Source of the DNA: Isosphaera sp.
GTDB taxonomy: Bacteria > Planctomycetota > Planctomycetia > Gemmatales > Gemmataceae
DNA: 64,000 nt
Assembly: GCA_013822345.1 (NCBI GenBank)
Contig: PNKH01000033.1
Location: 1-64,000 of the forward strand
Reading direction: 5' to 3'
In this document: positions 14,839-23,599 of the stretch, piece after piece
Layout of the letters: each line of letters begins with the position of its first letter
Numbering within the stretch: the first letter of the stretch is position 1
The notes under the pieces: model-generated
The model's database searches: none
What the model saw: the letters and a program-made list of their open reading frames with translations, nothing else
What the model was told of the DNA's origin: nothing
Position numbers and translations under genes: made by a program

Positions 14839-16547
14839 CCGACGACCGCGACGCGCGGCTGGCCGCCGCGCTCGAGACGCTGGACGCGGACGCCCGGGCC
14901 GGCCGGCCGGCGGACGTGGACGCCGCCGCCCGCGCCCACCCGGACCTGGCCGCCGAGCTGCGCGAGCTGTGGGCCGTCGCCCAGTTCGCCCACCTCGCCC
15001 GCCGGCCGCCCGCCCTCCCCCTCACCGTGTCGTACGCCGGCGACGCCGCGACCACGACCACCACCGCCCCGCCCCCGCCGCGGGCGTTCGGCGACTTCGA
15101 GCTGATCGAGGAACTCGGCCGCGGCGGGATGGGGGTCGTGTACAAGGCCCGGCAGCGGAGCCTGGACCGGGTCGTCGCCCTGAAGATGGTCCGCGAGGCG
15201 CACCTGGCGACCGACGCCGACCGCGCCCGGTTCCGCACCGAGGCCGAGTCCGCCGCCCGGCTCGAGCACCCGAACATCGTGACCGTCTACGAGGTCGGGA
15301 CGGCCGACGGGCAGGCGTACCTGTGCATGGAGTACGTCGGCGGGCCGACACTGGCCGAGCGGGTCCGGGCCGGCGGCCCGCTCCCGCCGCGGGAGGCCGC
15401 CCGGCTCGTCGCCGTCATCGCCCGGGCGGTCGACCACGCCCACGCCCAGGGGATCCTCCACCGCGACCTGAAGCCGAGCAACATCCTGTTGCAAGTGGGC
15501 AGTGGGCAGTGGGCAGTGGGCAGTGAAGACAAGACGGCGGTGTCCTCTCTGCCCACTGCCCACTGCCCACTGCCCACTCCGAAGGTGTCCGACTTCGGCC
15601 TCGCCAAGAAGATCGACGGGTCGCTCAGCCTGACCCGGACCGGGGCGGTGGTCGGCACCCCGTCGTACATGTCCCCGGAGCAGGCCGCCGGGCGCAAGGA
15701 CCTGACCCCGGCCGCCGACGTGTACTCGCTCGGGGCGGTGCTGTACGAGCTGCTCACCGGCCGCCCGCCGTTCCAGGCCGCCCACCCGGTCGACACCCTG
15801 TTGCTGGTGCTCGAGCAGGAGCCAGTCCGGCCGCGCGACCTGAACCCGCTCGTCGACCGGGAGCTGGAGCTGATCTGCCTGAAGTGCCTCCAGAAACCGG
15901 CCGAGCTGCGGTACCCGACCGCCGCCGCGCTGGCCGCCGACCTGGAGGCGTACGCCGCCGGCGAGACGGTGACGGCCGCCCCGAGCGGGCTGCGGTTCTT
16001 CCTGTCGCGGCTGTTCCGGGAGACGCACCACGCGGACGTCTTGGAGAACTGGGGCAAGCTGTGGATGTGGCACAGCCTGATGATCTTCTCGCTGTGTCTC
16101 GTCACCCAGGTGATGCAGTGGTCCGGCCTCGACGACCACGTCTGGTACCTCGGGTTCTGGTCGGTCGGGCTGGTGACCTGGGGCGCGGTGATGTGGCAGC
16201 TGCGGAAGGCGGCCGGGCCGGTCCTGTTCGTCGAGCGGCAGATCGCCCACGCGTGGGCGGCGGGGGTGTGCGCCAGCATTGGGATGTTTGCGATCGAGTG
16301 GCTCGGCGGGCTCCCGGCGCTGACCCTGTCGCCGGCGGTGGCGGTGGCGGCCGGGATGGTGATGGTGTTCAAGGCCGGGATCCTGTCCGGCCGGTTCTAC
16401 GGGTGGGCGGCCCTGAACTTCGCCGCGGCGGTGGTGATGCCGCTGGTCCCGCGGGTCGGGATCCTGCTGTTCGGGGCGGTGTCGGCGCTGTCGTTCTTCG
16501 TCCCCGGGCTGAAGTACTACCGCCAGCGGAAGGCCCGGTCGGGGTGA
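14835..16547 (+). CDS. Membrane Ser/Thr protein kinase with in-frame palindromic insert
   Basis: A 570-residue protein. Residues 1-82 are an Ala-rich cytoplasmic segment. The kinase domain at about 88-375 has the glycine loop LGRGGMGVVY, K117, HRDLKPSN (catalytic D211), DFG at 253-255 and GTPSYMSPEQ. Residues 405-570 hold about six hydrophobic helices. Between NILL (219) and KVSDFG (250) there are 30 residues where kinases have about 6; codons 221-248 are an 85-bp inverted repeat. The insert lies before the activation loop, where extra residues may be tolerated. All key residues are intact. It is the last gene of the sigma factor operon. Confidence 0.93.
   Translation: MTDDRDARLAAALETLDADARAGRPADVDAAARAHPDLAAELRELWAVAQFAHLARRPPALPLTVSYAGDAATTTTTAPPPPRAFGDFELIEELGRGGMGVVYKARQRSLDRVVALKMVREAHLATDADRARFRTEAESAARLEHPNIVTVYEVGTADGQAYLCMEYVGGPTLAERVRAGGPLPPREAARLVAVIARAVDHAHAQGILHRDLKPSNILLQVGSGQWAVGSEDKTAVSSLPTAHCPLPTPKVSDFGLAKKIDGSLSLTRTGAVVGTPSYMSPEQAAGRKDLTPAADVYSLGAVLYELLTGRPPFQAAHPVDTLLLVLEQEPVRPRDLNPLVDRELELICLKCLQKPAELRYPTAAALAADLEAYAAGETVTAAPSGLRFFLSRLFRETHHADVLENWGKLWMWHSLMIFSLCLVTQVMQWSGLDDHVWYLGFWSVGLVTWGAVMWQLRKAAGPVLFVERQIAHAWAAGVCASIGMFAIEWLGGLPALTLSPAVAVAAGMVMVFKAGILSGRFYGWAALNFAAAVVMPLVPRVGILLFGAVSALSFFVPGLKYYRQRKARSG
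15494..15578. repeat. Intragenic inverted repeat, family L (AGTGGGCAGTGGGCAG)
   Basis: The left arm has four GTGGGCA units and the right arm four TGCCCAC units. The outer 30 bp pair perfectly and a further 7 bp largely pair. The loop is about 11 bp. It is read in frame within the kinase gene as residues such as VGSGQWAVGS and PTAHCPLPTP. Confidence 0.95.
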
Positions 16548-16588
16548 CCGGGCGCCCGCCGGGGGTTGCGCCCACCCCGCCCGTTGTC

Positions 16589-16749
16589 GCCCGCCAGGGG
16601 TTGCGCTCCGGGCCGTTGGCCCTGCGCTCCACCCCTGGCTACCGGCCGACATCCCTCCGGGACTCCCGCATGGAGCCGCGGAGCGGCGCCTGAGGGTAGC
16701 CAGGGGTGGAGCGCAGGGCCAACGGCCCGGAGCGCAACCCCTGGCGGGC
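16589..16749. repeat. Inverted repeat, family H (CCAGGGGTTGCGCTCCGGGC)
   Basis: Perfect 55-bp arms (16589-16643 and 16695-16749) around a 51-bp loop. A diverged copy is at 27870-28019. It is among the longest perfect palindromes in the window. Confidence 0.95.
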
Positions 16750-16774
16750 CGACGGAGACATGGGAGTACCAGGA

Positions 16775-17683
16775 ATGACCCGCAGGAGGCGCCGCGTGCT
16801 CTGGTTCCTCGCCATCCTCGGGGTGCTGCTGTTGGTGCCGCCGGCGCTGTTCGCGCTGAACGGTCTGGTCCTCGCCCACGGCACCACCCCGCACGTGCGG
16901 CACCTGCCGGACGTCACCCCGCAGCCGCGGCGGGCGGAGCGGGAGGTGACCGTCGTCGCGTACAACGTGGCGAAGGGGTTCGCCCACCGCGGCGGGCTGC
17001 GGTTCGACCCGAAGGACAAGGTCGCCGAGAAGCTGCGGCGGATGGCGGCCGTCGTCCGGGCCGAGAACCCGGACCTCGTGTTCCTGTCGGAGGCGCTGAC
17101 CGCGTGCGGGCCGTGCGAGATCGACCAGGTCGAGCTGATCGCCCGGGAGGTCGGACTGCCGCACGTCGCGACCGGCGAGAACTACAACGTCGGGTTCCCC
17201 GGGTACCGCGTCGCCGGCGGGAACGCGGTGCTGTCGCGGTTCCCCCTCACCCCGGTCGCGAACTTCGACCTCGCCGGCCGGCGGCCCTTCTGGGTGACGC
17301 AGAACAACCGCCGCGCCCTGGCGGTGTCGGCCGAGTTCGACGGGAAGCCGGTGCTGCTCGTCGCCCTGCACAACGACTCGTTCGACATGCGGAACAACGC
17401 GGCCCAGATGCGGCAGATCCTCGATTGGGTCGGCGACCGGCCGGCGGTGCTGGCGGGCGACTTCAACAACCGGCCGAGGGACGCGTCGGTGCGGCTGGTG
17501 CGGGAGTCGGGGCGATACGTCGGCGAGTGGGACGGCGACCCGACGTTTTTCGAGGGCGACCGGAAGGAGCGGATCGACTACGTGTTCGCGCCGGCGGGGT
17601 GGGAGTTGGTGGAGTCGCGGGTGGTCCCGGACGACACGTCCGACCACCGCCCGCTGGTGTGCCGGTTCCGCCTCCCGGGGTGA
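16775..17683 (+). CDS. Membrane-anchored endonuclease/exonuclease/phosphatase-fold protein
   Basis: A 302-residue protein. Arg-rich MTRRRRR is followed by a signal-anchor at about 8-31 and then the EEP domain: VAYNVAKG (metal/phosphate Asn), LVFLSEAL (Glu), HNDSFD, LAGDFNNRP and the terminal SDHRPLV. Family members are Mg-dependent phosphodiesterases such as DNases, sphingomyelinases and inositol phosphatases; the substrate here is unknown and the domain faces the periplasm. The ATG at 16775 (GGGAG 8 bp upstream) is preferred over 16760. Confidence 0.88.
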   Translation: MTRRRRRVLWFLAILGVLLLVPPALFALNGLVLAHGTTPHVRHLPDVTPQPRRAEREVTVVAYNVAKGFAHRGGLRFDPKDKVAEKLRRMAAVVRAENPDLVFLSEALTACGPCEIDQVELIAREVGLPHVATGENYNVGFPGYRVAGGNAVLSRFPLTPVANFDLAGRRPFWVTQNNRRALAVSAEFDGKPVLLVALHNDSFDMRNNAAQMRQILDWVGDRPAVLAGDFNNRPRDASVRLVRESGRYVGEWDGDPTFFEGDRKERIDYVFAPAGWELVESRVVPDDTSDHRPLVCRFRLPG

Positions 17684-17687
17684 CGCC

Positions 17688-18383
17688 GTGACCATGACCG
17701 AGGCGGTGTGGCTGACCGAAACCGACCCGGGCCAGCTCCTGGCGTTCGTCGCCGGTACGGCGGCCCCCCGCCGGCTCCGGCTGTTCGGGTGCGGGTGCTG
17801 CCGGCGGTACTGGGACGTCTTGGCGGGTGGGGAGGCCGGGCCGGCGCTGGAGGTGGCGGAGCGGTTCGCCGACGGCCTCGCCACCGACGACGAGCGCTCG
17901 GCCGCCCGGAAGGCGGCCCAGTCGGCCGCTCAGGTCCGCGGCACCGTGGGGCGGCCGACGGCACCGAAGTGGGAGCGCCGGCTCGCCTCTTCGGTGTACT
18001 GGGCGTGCGCCCGGCAGGGGGTCGAGGCGGTGAACGCCGGGGGACTCGTTCGGGAAGCGCTGGTCTGGCGCGCCGGCGGGTACGGGGCCCGCTGGGCAGC
18101 AGAAGCTGAGAACGGGGAGGAGATGGCGGCGCAATGCCGGTTGCTCCGCGACATCGTCGGCAACCCGTTCCGCCCGGTGACGGCCGACCCGGCGTGGGTC
18201 ACGTCCACCGTCGTGCAGCTCGCCGCCGGCGTCTACGCCGAGCGGGCCTTCGACCGGCTGCCGATCCTCGCCGACGCCCTCCAGGACGCCGGGTGCGACC
18301 ACCCCGACGTGTTGGCCCACTGCCGCGGGTTGGGGCCGCACGTCCGCGGGTGCTGGGTCGTCGACCTGGTCCTCGGGAAGTAG
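17688..18383 (+). CDS. Gemmataceae-type hypothetical protein
   Basis: A 231-residue protein with a GTG start (ATG two codons later). It has a Cys/Arg patch LRLFGCGCCRRYWDVL, then AERFADGLAT, and a strongly conserved C-terminal block RAFDRLPILADALQDAGC, HCRGLGPHVRGCWVVDLVLG. I recognise this ending from large paralogous families in Gemmata genomes with no known function. It follows the EEP gene by 4 bp. Its TAG stop (18381-18383) is supplied by the end of a family B palindrome. Confidence 0.85.
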   Translation: MTMTEAVWLTETDPGQLLAFVAGTAAPRRLRLFGCGCCRRYWDVLAGGEAGPALEVAERFADGLATDDERSAARKAAQSAAQVRGTVGRPTAPKWERRLASSVYWACARQGVEAVNAGGLVREALVWRAGGYGARWAAEAENGEEMAAQCRLLRDIVGNPFRPVTADPAWVTSTVVQLAAGVYAERAFDRLPILADALQDAGCDHPDVLAHCRGLGPHVRGCWVVDLVLGK

Positions 18384-18472
18384 GGTGGGCCGAGCCGGCG
18401 CCCCGCCGGCGAGTCCCACCTTCGCTCGGGGGGGGGGACTCGCCGGCGGGGCGCCGGCTCGGCCCACCCTAC
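18380..18472. repeat. Inverted repeat, family B (GTAGGGTGGGCCGAG)
   Basis: 38-bp arms at 18380-18417 and 18435-18472 with a G-rich loop. The left outer end carries the TAG stop of the preceding gene. It lies between convergent genes. Confidence 0.95.
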
Positions 18473-18491
18473 GAAATGGCCCACACCCGCG

Positions 18492-20033
18492 TCACGGCCG
18501 GGCGAACTGCGCCCACAGGGCGTCGGCGGCCCGCCGCGACTCGCCCCACGCGGCCCACGCCGCCGCGTCCGGCACCCCCGGGGCGTCGAGCATCCCCAAC
18601 AGCAGCCCGAACGACCGGCCCCGCGCCGCCGCGAACTCCCGCACCGCCGGCCACGGCAGGTCCGCCGAGTCCTCCGCCGGCCCGTCAGCCAGGGCGTCCG
18701 CCACCGCCTTCGCCCCCGCCACCCACCCGCGGGCCCGGGCCACCGCCCGCTCCCGCGGCTCCCCGGTCAGCATCAGGGCGTACCCGGCCTCCTTCTCCAC
18801 CGCCCGGACCGCGGCCGGGGACAGGACGGCGAGGCGGCCGCGCACGTCCGCCTGCCGGAGGTCCCGGTCCCGGGCGGCCCGCCGCTCGGCCGCCTGCCGG
18901 TAGTCGGCCCACGCCTCGCCCCGCGTCATCGCCAGCACCAGCCCGCCGACGCACCCGACCGGCAGGGCCACCAGGCAGACGAGGGCGACCGCCCGGCGGG
19001 CCCGGTCCCCGGTCCGCAGTGCGTTCAGTAGCCCGGCGGCGACGAACCCGGCCACCCCGCCGCCGAAGTGGCCCTCCCAGCTCAGCCCGGGGAGGAAGCT
19101 CAGCCCGGCGTTCAGCAGCAGCACCACCCACAGCCGGCGGGACCAGTCCCGGGCGGTGTCCTCCGGGAGCCGGTTCCGGAACAGCAGCACCCAGGCCAGG
19201 AGCGAGGTGAGCACCCCCCAGATCGCCCCGGACGCCCCGGCCAGGAGCACCTCCGGCCGGTTCGCCATCGCCAGGCACGCCCCGCCCAGCCCGGACACGG
19301 CGTAGATCACCGCCAGCCGCTTCCGCCCCCACAGCAGCTCGGCCAGCGGCCCCATCATCGCCAGCGCGAACAGGTTGGCCAACAGGTGCACCCCGCCGAA
19401 GTGGACGAAGCACGAGCTGGCCAGCCGCCACCACTCCCCGGCCGCCAGGTCGGCCCCGGTCACCGCCCCGAGCCGGTGCAGCACCGCCGGGCTCCCGCCC
19501 GCCAGGTACTGCCAGACCGACTGCCCGCCGCGGACCGTCGCCACCACCCCGACGAAGAACCACAGGACGTTGGCCACCAAGAGGACCGGGACGACCAGCG
19601 GGGGGCGGGGGTCGAGGTCGAGCCGGGCGGCCGGGGAGTCGTCGGCGGGCGGCGGGGGGTCGGGGTCGGGCGGCACGGGGTCCGTTCCGGTGGCGGTGTC
19701 GGGGGGTGGGACGCCGATCCCGGTCGCGGCCGCCGCCTCCCCGGCGGGGGTCAGGGCGTACCCCTGGCCCTCCCCCCGGACCCAGTCCACGACCCGGACC
19801 AGACCGGCCAGCCGGAGCCGGTTCAGCGGGTCGTCCAGGGCGTCCCGGTCGGTCCGGGTGGCGGCGGCGTGGCCGGACGGGAACCACGGCTGCCCGCCGG
19901 CGGTGGCCACCCAGGCCAGGACGGCCGCCGGGGTCGGGGGCGAGAGCGACAGGACCACGTCGGCGACCGGGACCGCCGGGGCGGTCGCGTCGCTGGTCGA
20001 GGGGGTGGAGGCGACCTGGTCGTTCGCGCTCAT
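18492..20033 (-). CDS. Rhomboid family intramembrane serine protease
   Basis: A 513-residue protein. Residues 1-160 are a soluble Ala/Pro-rich region with a winged-helix-like stretch (DDPLNRLRLAGLVRVVDWVR). The rhomboid domain follows: HFGGVHLLANLFAL, catalytic serine near residue 268 in GASGAIWG, and catalytic histidine near 322 in GHFGGGVAGFV. A C-terminal soluble tail of about 150 residues follows a further helix. Rhomboids cleave transmembrane substrates within the membrane; the substrate is unknown. It is divergent from psuG. Confidence 0.92.
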   Translation of the reverse strand: MSANDQVASTPSTSDATAPAVPVADVVLSLSPPTPAAVLAWVATAGGQPWFPSGHAAATRTDRDALDDPLNRLRLAGLVRVVDWVRGEGQGYALTPAGEAAAATGIGVPPPDTATGTDPVPPDPDPPPPADDSPAARLDLDPRPPLVVPVLLVANVLWFFVGVVATVRGGQSVWQYLAGGSPAVLHRLGAVTGADLAAGEWWRLASSCFVHFGGVHLLANLFALAMMGPLAELLWGRKRLAVIYAVSGLGGACLAMANRPEVLLAGASGAIWGVLTSLLAWVLLFRNRLPEDTARDWSRRLWVVLLLNAGLSFLPGLSWEGHFGGGVAGFVAAGLLNALRTGDRARRAVALVCLVALPVGCVGGLVLAMTRGEAWADYRQAAERRAARDRDLRQADVRGRLAVLSPAAVRAVEKEAGYALMLTGEPRERAVARARGWVAGAKAVADALADGPAEDSADLPWPAVREFAAARGRSFGLLLGMLDAPGVPDAAAWAAWGESRRAADALWAQFARP

Positions 20034-20110
20034 AGCGGCATCATGATCCGGAGAGGGACGGCTGTCGACATGACCGTCCCGATTTTCGCCGACTTCGACC
20101 CGGGGGCGGA

Positions 20111-21022
20111 ATGGTTGCGCCGTGGCTCACCCCGTCCGCCGAGGTCCGGGCCGCCCTCGCCGCGGGCCGGCCGGTGGTGGCCCTGGAGTCCACCCTGATC
20201 GCCCACGGGCTGCCGTGGCCGGACAACCTCGCCACCGCCCGCGGGGCGGAGGCGGCCGTCCGGGCGGCCGGGGCGGTGCCGGCGACGGTCGCCATTCGTG
20301 ACGGAACCCCGACGGTCGGGCTGGCGGACGACCAACTGGCCGAGCTCGCCCGCGCCCCGGGCGTTCGCAAGGCCAGCCGGCGCGACCTCGGGGCGGCCGT
20401 CGGGCTGGGGCGGTCGGCGGCCACCACCGTGTCGGCGACGATGGCCCTGGCCCGCGCCGCCGGGGTCCGGGTGTTCGCCACCGGCGGGATCGGGGGCGCC
20501 CACCGGGACGCCGACCCGTTCGACATCTCCGCCGACCTGGCCGAACTCGCCCGCACCCCGGTCCTGGTCGTCTGCGCCGGGGCGAAGAGCATCCTCCACC
20601 TGCCGCGAACGCTCGAGGTGCTGGAGACGTTGGGGGTGCCCGTCCTCGGGTACCGGACCGACGCCTTCCCGGCATTCTACGTCGCCGGGTCGGACCTCGA
20701 GGTGTCCTGTCGGGTGGAAACCCCGGCCGAGGCGGCGGCGGTGTTCGCCGCCCACGTCCGGATGGGCGGGGGCGGGGCGGTGCTGGCGCAACCCTGTCCG
20801 GCGGACGTGGCGGTGCCGGCGGACGAGTTCCGCGGGTGGCTGGCGGCGGCCGAGGCGGACGCCCGGTCGGCCGGGGTGACCGGGGCGAAGCTGACCCCGT
20901 TCCTGCTGGCCCGGCTGGCGGAGCTGAGCGGCGGCCGGACGCTGGCCGCGAACCGGGCGCTGATCGTGGCGAACGCCCGGCTCGCGGCCGAGGTGGCGGT
21001 CGCCCTGGCGGCCGGGCCGTGA
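20111..21022 (+). CDS. psuG: Pseudouridine-5'-phosphate glycosidase
   Basis: A 303-residue protein that reversibly cleaves pseudouridine 5'-phosphate into uracil and ribose 5-phosphate. Family motifs are VVALESTLIAHGLPWPDN, KASRRDLGAA, TTVSATM, VFATGGIGGAHRD, DISADL, SILHLPRTLEVLETLGVPV and FYVAGSDLEV. Length matches the family. No pseudouridine kinase (PsuK) gene is adjacent, so the kinase would be elsewhere or the enzyme serves another nucleotide. The start ATG at 20111 lies 77 bp from the divergent rhomboid start. Confidence 0.95.
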   Translation: MVAPWLTPSAEVRAALAAGRPVVALESTLIAHGLPWPDNLATARGAEAAVRAAGAVPATVAIRDGTPTVGLADDQLAELARAPGVRKASRRDLGAAVGLGRSAATTVSATMALARAAGVRVFATGGIGGAHRDADPFDISADLAELARTPVLVVCAGAKSILHLPRTLEVLETLGVPVLGYRTDAFPAFYVAGSDLEVSCRVETPAEAAAVFAAHVRMGGGGAVLAQPCPADVAVPADEFRGWLAAAEADARSAGVTGAKLTPFLLARLAELSGGRTLAANRALIVANARLAAEVAVALAAGP

Positions 21023-21029
21023 CCCGGCG

Positions 21030-21812
21030 TCACTTCGGGAGTACGCGGCCCGGCAGTTCGACGGTCTCCCCGCCGCTGGCGGTGCAGAGGGCCTTCACCG
21101 TGTCGGCCGGGGTGTCGGCGGGCAGGAAGTAGACAGACCCGTCGCAGAACAGGACGTTCGCCCCACCGCGGGCCACCCCGCCGAGCTTCGGCACCGGGTG
21201 GCCGGGGCCGACCGGCAGCTCGTCCGGCCGGGTCCACACCACCGCCTCCTCGGCCTCGACCACCAACAGGGTGTGGGACGTGCCGTCGGGCGCCCCCGCG
21301 GGCAGCGGGAGGGAGTACAGCGCGTGCCCGGGCTCGGGTCTCGGCGGGTCCGCCGGGTGGCGCCCCCGCGGCTCGAGCGCCCCCTGCGGCCCGACCAGCC
21401 CGCGGTAGTGGGTGTACCCGGGCGGCCCCTTCCCGTCGGGCCGGGCGTACACGGCCGGCATGCGGTCGATCAGCTTGCGGTTGTGCGGGCTGTCCCACGG
21501 CTCGGTCATCTCGAACGCGTCGTACAACTCCCGGTGCCCGAGCACCCGGAGCAGTTGCACCCGCCAGCTCAGCCCCGGGGCCTTCGCGTCCGGGCCGAGG
21601 AGGCCCGCCGGCAGGCCGTTGCCCACCTGAATGTACCCGTCGAGCGCCGCCGCGATCTCCTTCAACTTCTTCTGGCTCACCTCCGGCGAGGCACTCGGTT
21701 CGGGCGGGGCGATCGGTTCATCGGGCAGGGCGTCCCGCCTGCCGCAGGCCGGCAGCAGGAGCAGCAGGGCCGCGACCAGACCGATCACAGCGGCGGGGCG
21801 GGAACCGGGCAT
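21030..21812 (-). CDS. DUF1559-type lipoprotein, paralogue 3
   Basis: A 260-residue protein. The signal peptide ends in a lipobox (LLLPAC, Cys about 23). The body has the DUF1559 pattern LSWRVQLLRVLG, EPWDSPHN, YTHYRGLVGPQG, VVWTRPDELPVG and the ending ANVLFCDGSVYFLPA (the DG motif). The family usually begins with a type IV pilin-like methylation motif; here that is replaced by a lipoprotein signal. It is the last of three tandem paralogues with gaps of 18-24 bp. Confidence 0.85.
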   Translation of the reverse strand: MPGSRPAAVIGLVAALLLLLPACGRRDALPDEPIAPPEPSASPEVSQKKLKEIAAALDGYIQVGNGLPAGLLGPDAKAPGLSWRVQLLRVLGHRELYDAFEMTEPWDSPHNRKLIDRMPAVYARPDGKGPPGYTHYRGLVGPQGALEPRGRHPADPPRPEPGHALYSLPLPAGAPDGTSHTLLVVEAEEAVVWTRPDELPVGPGHPVPKLGGVARGGANVLFCDGSVYFLPADTPADTVKALCTASGGETVELPGRVLPK

Positions 21813-21830
21813 GCGGCCTCCGGGGGTCGG

Positions 21831-22580
21831 TCAGGGGATGGTTTGCACGTCGCCCGGCTCGCCGCCGGCGGCGGTACACAGGGCCTTCAGGTTCGCCTCC
21901 GGGATGTTCGCCGGCAGGGTGCGGACCGTCCGGTCGCAGAACAGGACGTTCGCCCGGCCGCCGACCGCCCGGAGCTTCGGGGCGGGGTGGTCGCCGCCGA
22001 CCGGCAGGTCGTCCGGCCGGGTCCACACCACCGCCTCCTCGGCCTCGACCACCACGACGGTGTTCGCCGTGCCGTCGGTGATCCCGTGCAGCGAGGCGCC
22101 GGACAGCGGGTCGCCGGGCTTGTGCCGGTCCGGCCGGACGTGCGCGCCGAACACCCCCTGCGGCCCGACCAGGCCGCGGTAGTGGGTGCGGCCGTCCGCC
22201 GGGGTCCCGGGCGTGGCGTACACCGCCGGCATCCGCGGGATGAGGGTCGCGTTGTGCGGGCTGTCCCACGCCTCGTCGAGCTTGAACCGGCGGAACAGCT
22301 CGTCCTCCCCAAGGTGCGGCAGCAGCTGCACCCGCCAGCTCAGGCCCGGGGCCTTCCGGTCCGGGCCGCAGAACCCGGCCGGGAGGCGGTAGTCGGCCTT
22401 GAAGTCCCAGGCGGCGTTCCCCGGCGGGGCCCCGGCGTGGGCGTACACGGCCTTCCCGATCCGTTCGAGGTTGGCCCGGCTCGCCTCGGGGGTGCGGTCG
22501 TCGGTGTTGCGGCACGCCGGCAGGGCGAGCAGGAGCGCCGCGACCGGGGCGGTCAGGGCGCGGCGGCGGCGGACCGGCAT
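21831..22580 (-). CDS. DUF1559-type lipoprotein, paralogue 2
   Basis: A 249-residue lipoprotein (lipobox LALPAC, Cys about 23) with LSWRVQLLPHLGEDELF, EAWDSPHN, THYRGLVGPQG and VVWTRPDDLPVG as in its downstream neighbour. The usual CDG near the C-terminus is CDR (ANVLFCDRTV), so the conserved glycine is lost. It is the middle gene of the three-gene unit. Function unknown; probably anchored in a membrane facing the periplasm. Confidence 0.85.
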   Translation of the reverse strand: MPVRRRRALTAPVAALLLALPACRNTDDRTPEASRANLERIGKAVYAHAGAPPGNAAWDFKADYRLPAGFCGPDRKAPGLSWRVQLLPHLGEDELFRRFKLDEAWDSPHNATLIPRMPAVYATPGTPADGRTHYRGLVGPQGVFGAHVRPDRHKPGDPLSGASLHGITDGTANTVVVVEAEEAVVWTRPDDLPVGGDHPAPKLRAVGGRANVLFCDRTVRTLPANIPEANLKALCTAAGGEPGDVQTIP

Positions 22581-22604
22581 GCGGGCTCCAGCATGGGTGG
22601 CGGG

Positions 22605-23453
22605 TCACGGCAGCTGGATGGCCCGCCCGTCGTTGGTCTGGATCAGGTCGCACAGGGTGTTCGGCGGCAGCCCGATCGGGAGGAACTTCACGCTGCCGTC
22701 GCAGAACGCGGCGTTGAACCCGGCGGCGAACACCCCGCCCATCTTCGGCGGCTTCCCCGGGGCGAACGCCAGCTCGTCCGGCTTCGTCCAGATCACCGGG
22801 TCGTACGCCTCGGCGACGAGCAGGGTGTTCGACGACCCGTCGGGGATGGCGAACAGCACCCGCCCGCGGACCGGCGCCCCCGGGAAGGCCTGGCCGCCGG
22901 GCGGCATCACGGTGTCCGGCCCCGTGAACGACCGGTAGAAGGTGTACCCGTTGGCGTCCACCCGCGGCGGGGAGTACACCTTCGGCATCTTCGGGATCAG
23001 CTTCTTGTTGTGCTCGCTGTTCCACGGCTCGTCGAGCTTGAACTCCTTGTACAGCGCGTCCTGCCCGAGGTACGGGAGGAGCGCGACCCGCCAGCTCAGC
23101 CCGAGCTTCTTGTCCTTGTCCGCGATCCCGACCGGGGTGTACATGAAGGCGTCCTGGAAGGCGAGGAACCCGATGGCGATCTCCTTCAGGTTGTTCTCGC
23201 TGGCGAGGCGGAACGGGGCCCCGGCGGCGGTCGCGTAGATCGGCCGGTTCGGGAACGGGAACGTCGGCAGGCCGGGCTCGACCGGCGGGGGCGGGTCCTG
23301 GTCCTTCGGGTCTTTCGGGTCCTTGCCCTTGTTCGGGTTCGGGGCCGGGGTCGGCGGCGGGGCGGTGTCGGGGTTGGGGGCCGGCTTGTCCTTGTTGCAC
23401 GCCGGCAGGGCGATCAGCACGGCGAGCGCGGCGGCGAGGGGGCGGGAGAACAT
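22605..23453 (-). CDS. DUF1559-type lipoprotein, paralogue 1
   Basis: A 282-residue lipoprotein (lipobox IALPAC, Cys about 19) with a Pro/Lys/Asp-rich linker at 20-65, then LSWRVALLPYLGQDALYKEF, EPWNSEHN, YTFYRSFTGPD, VIWTKPDELAF and FNAAFCDGSVKFLP. It is the first gene of the tandem set and the most diverged. The linker suggests the domain is held away from the membrane. Confidence 0.85.
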   Translation of the reverse strand: MFSRPLAAALAVLIALPACNKDKPAPNPDTAPPPTPAPNPNKGKDPKDPKDQDPPPPVEPGLPTFPFPNRPIYATAAGAPFRLASENNLKEIAIGFLAFQDAFMYTPVGIADKDKKLGLSWRVALLPYLGQDALYKEFKLDEPWNSEHNKKLIPKMPKVYSPPRVDANGYTFYRSFTGPDTVMPPGGQAFPGAPVRGRVLFAIPDGSSNTLLVAEAYDPVIWTKPDELAFAPGKPPKMGGVFAAGFNAAFCDGSVKFLPIGLPPNTLCDLIQTNDGRAIQLP

Positions 23454-23520
23454 CGGGGCCTCCGGGGTGGAAATGCCGACAGGGTATCACGGCCCCGGCG
23501 GGATGGGTAGCGCCCGCCCA

Positions 23521-23593
23521 GTCTTCTCGTGGCACAACCGTCCTCGGTTGTGCCAGGGTATGCACAACCGAGGACGGTTGTGCCACGGAAGAC
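23521..23593. repeat. Inverted repeat, family P (GTGGCACAACCGTCCTCGG)
   Basis: Arms of about 32 bp (23521-23553 and 23562-23593) differ by a one-base indel. It lies 6 bp beyond the stop of the GDPD gene on the minus strand. Confidence 0.93.
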
Positions 23594-23599
23594 CGGACG

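Noticed and set aside
15494-15578. Assembly error or intron in the kinase gene
   Set aside because: The frame is kept exactly and the kinase motifs on both sides are intact; no group I/II intron features are seen in 85 bp. Cannot be fully excluded without reads.
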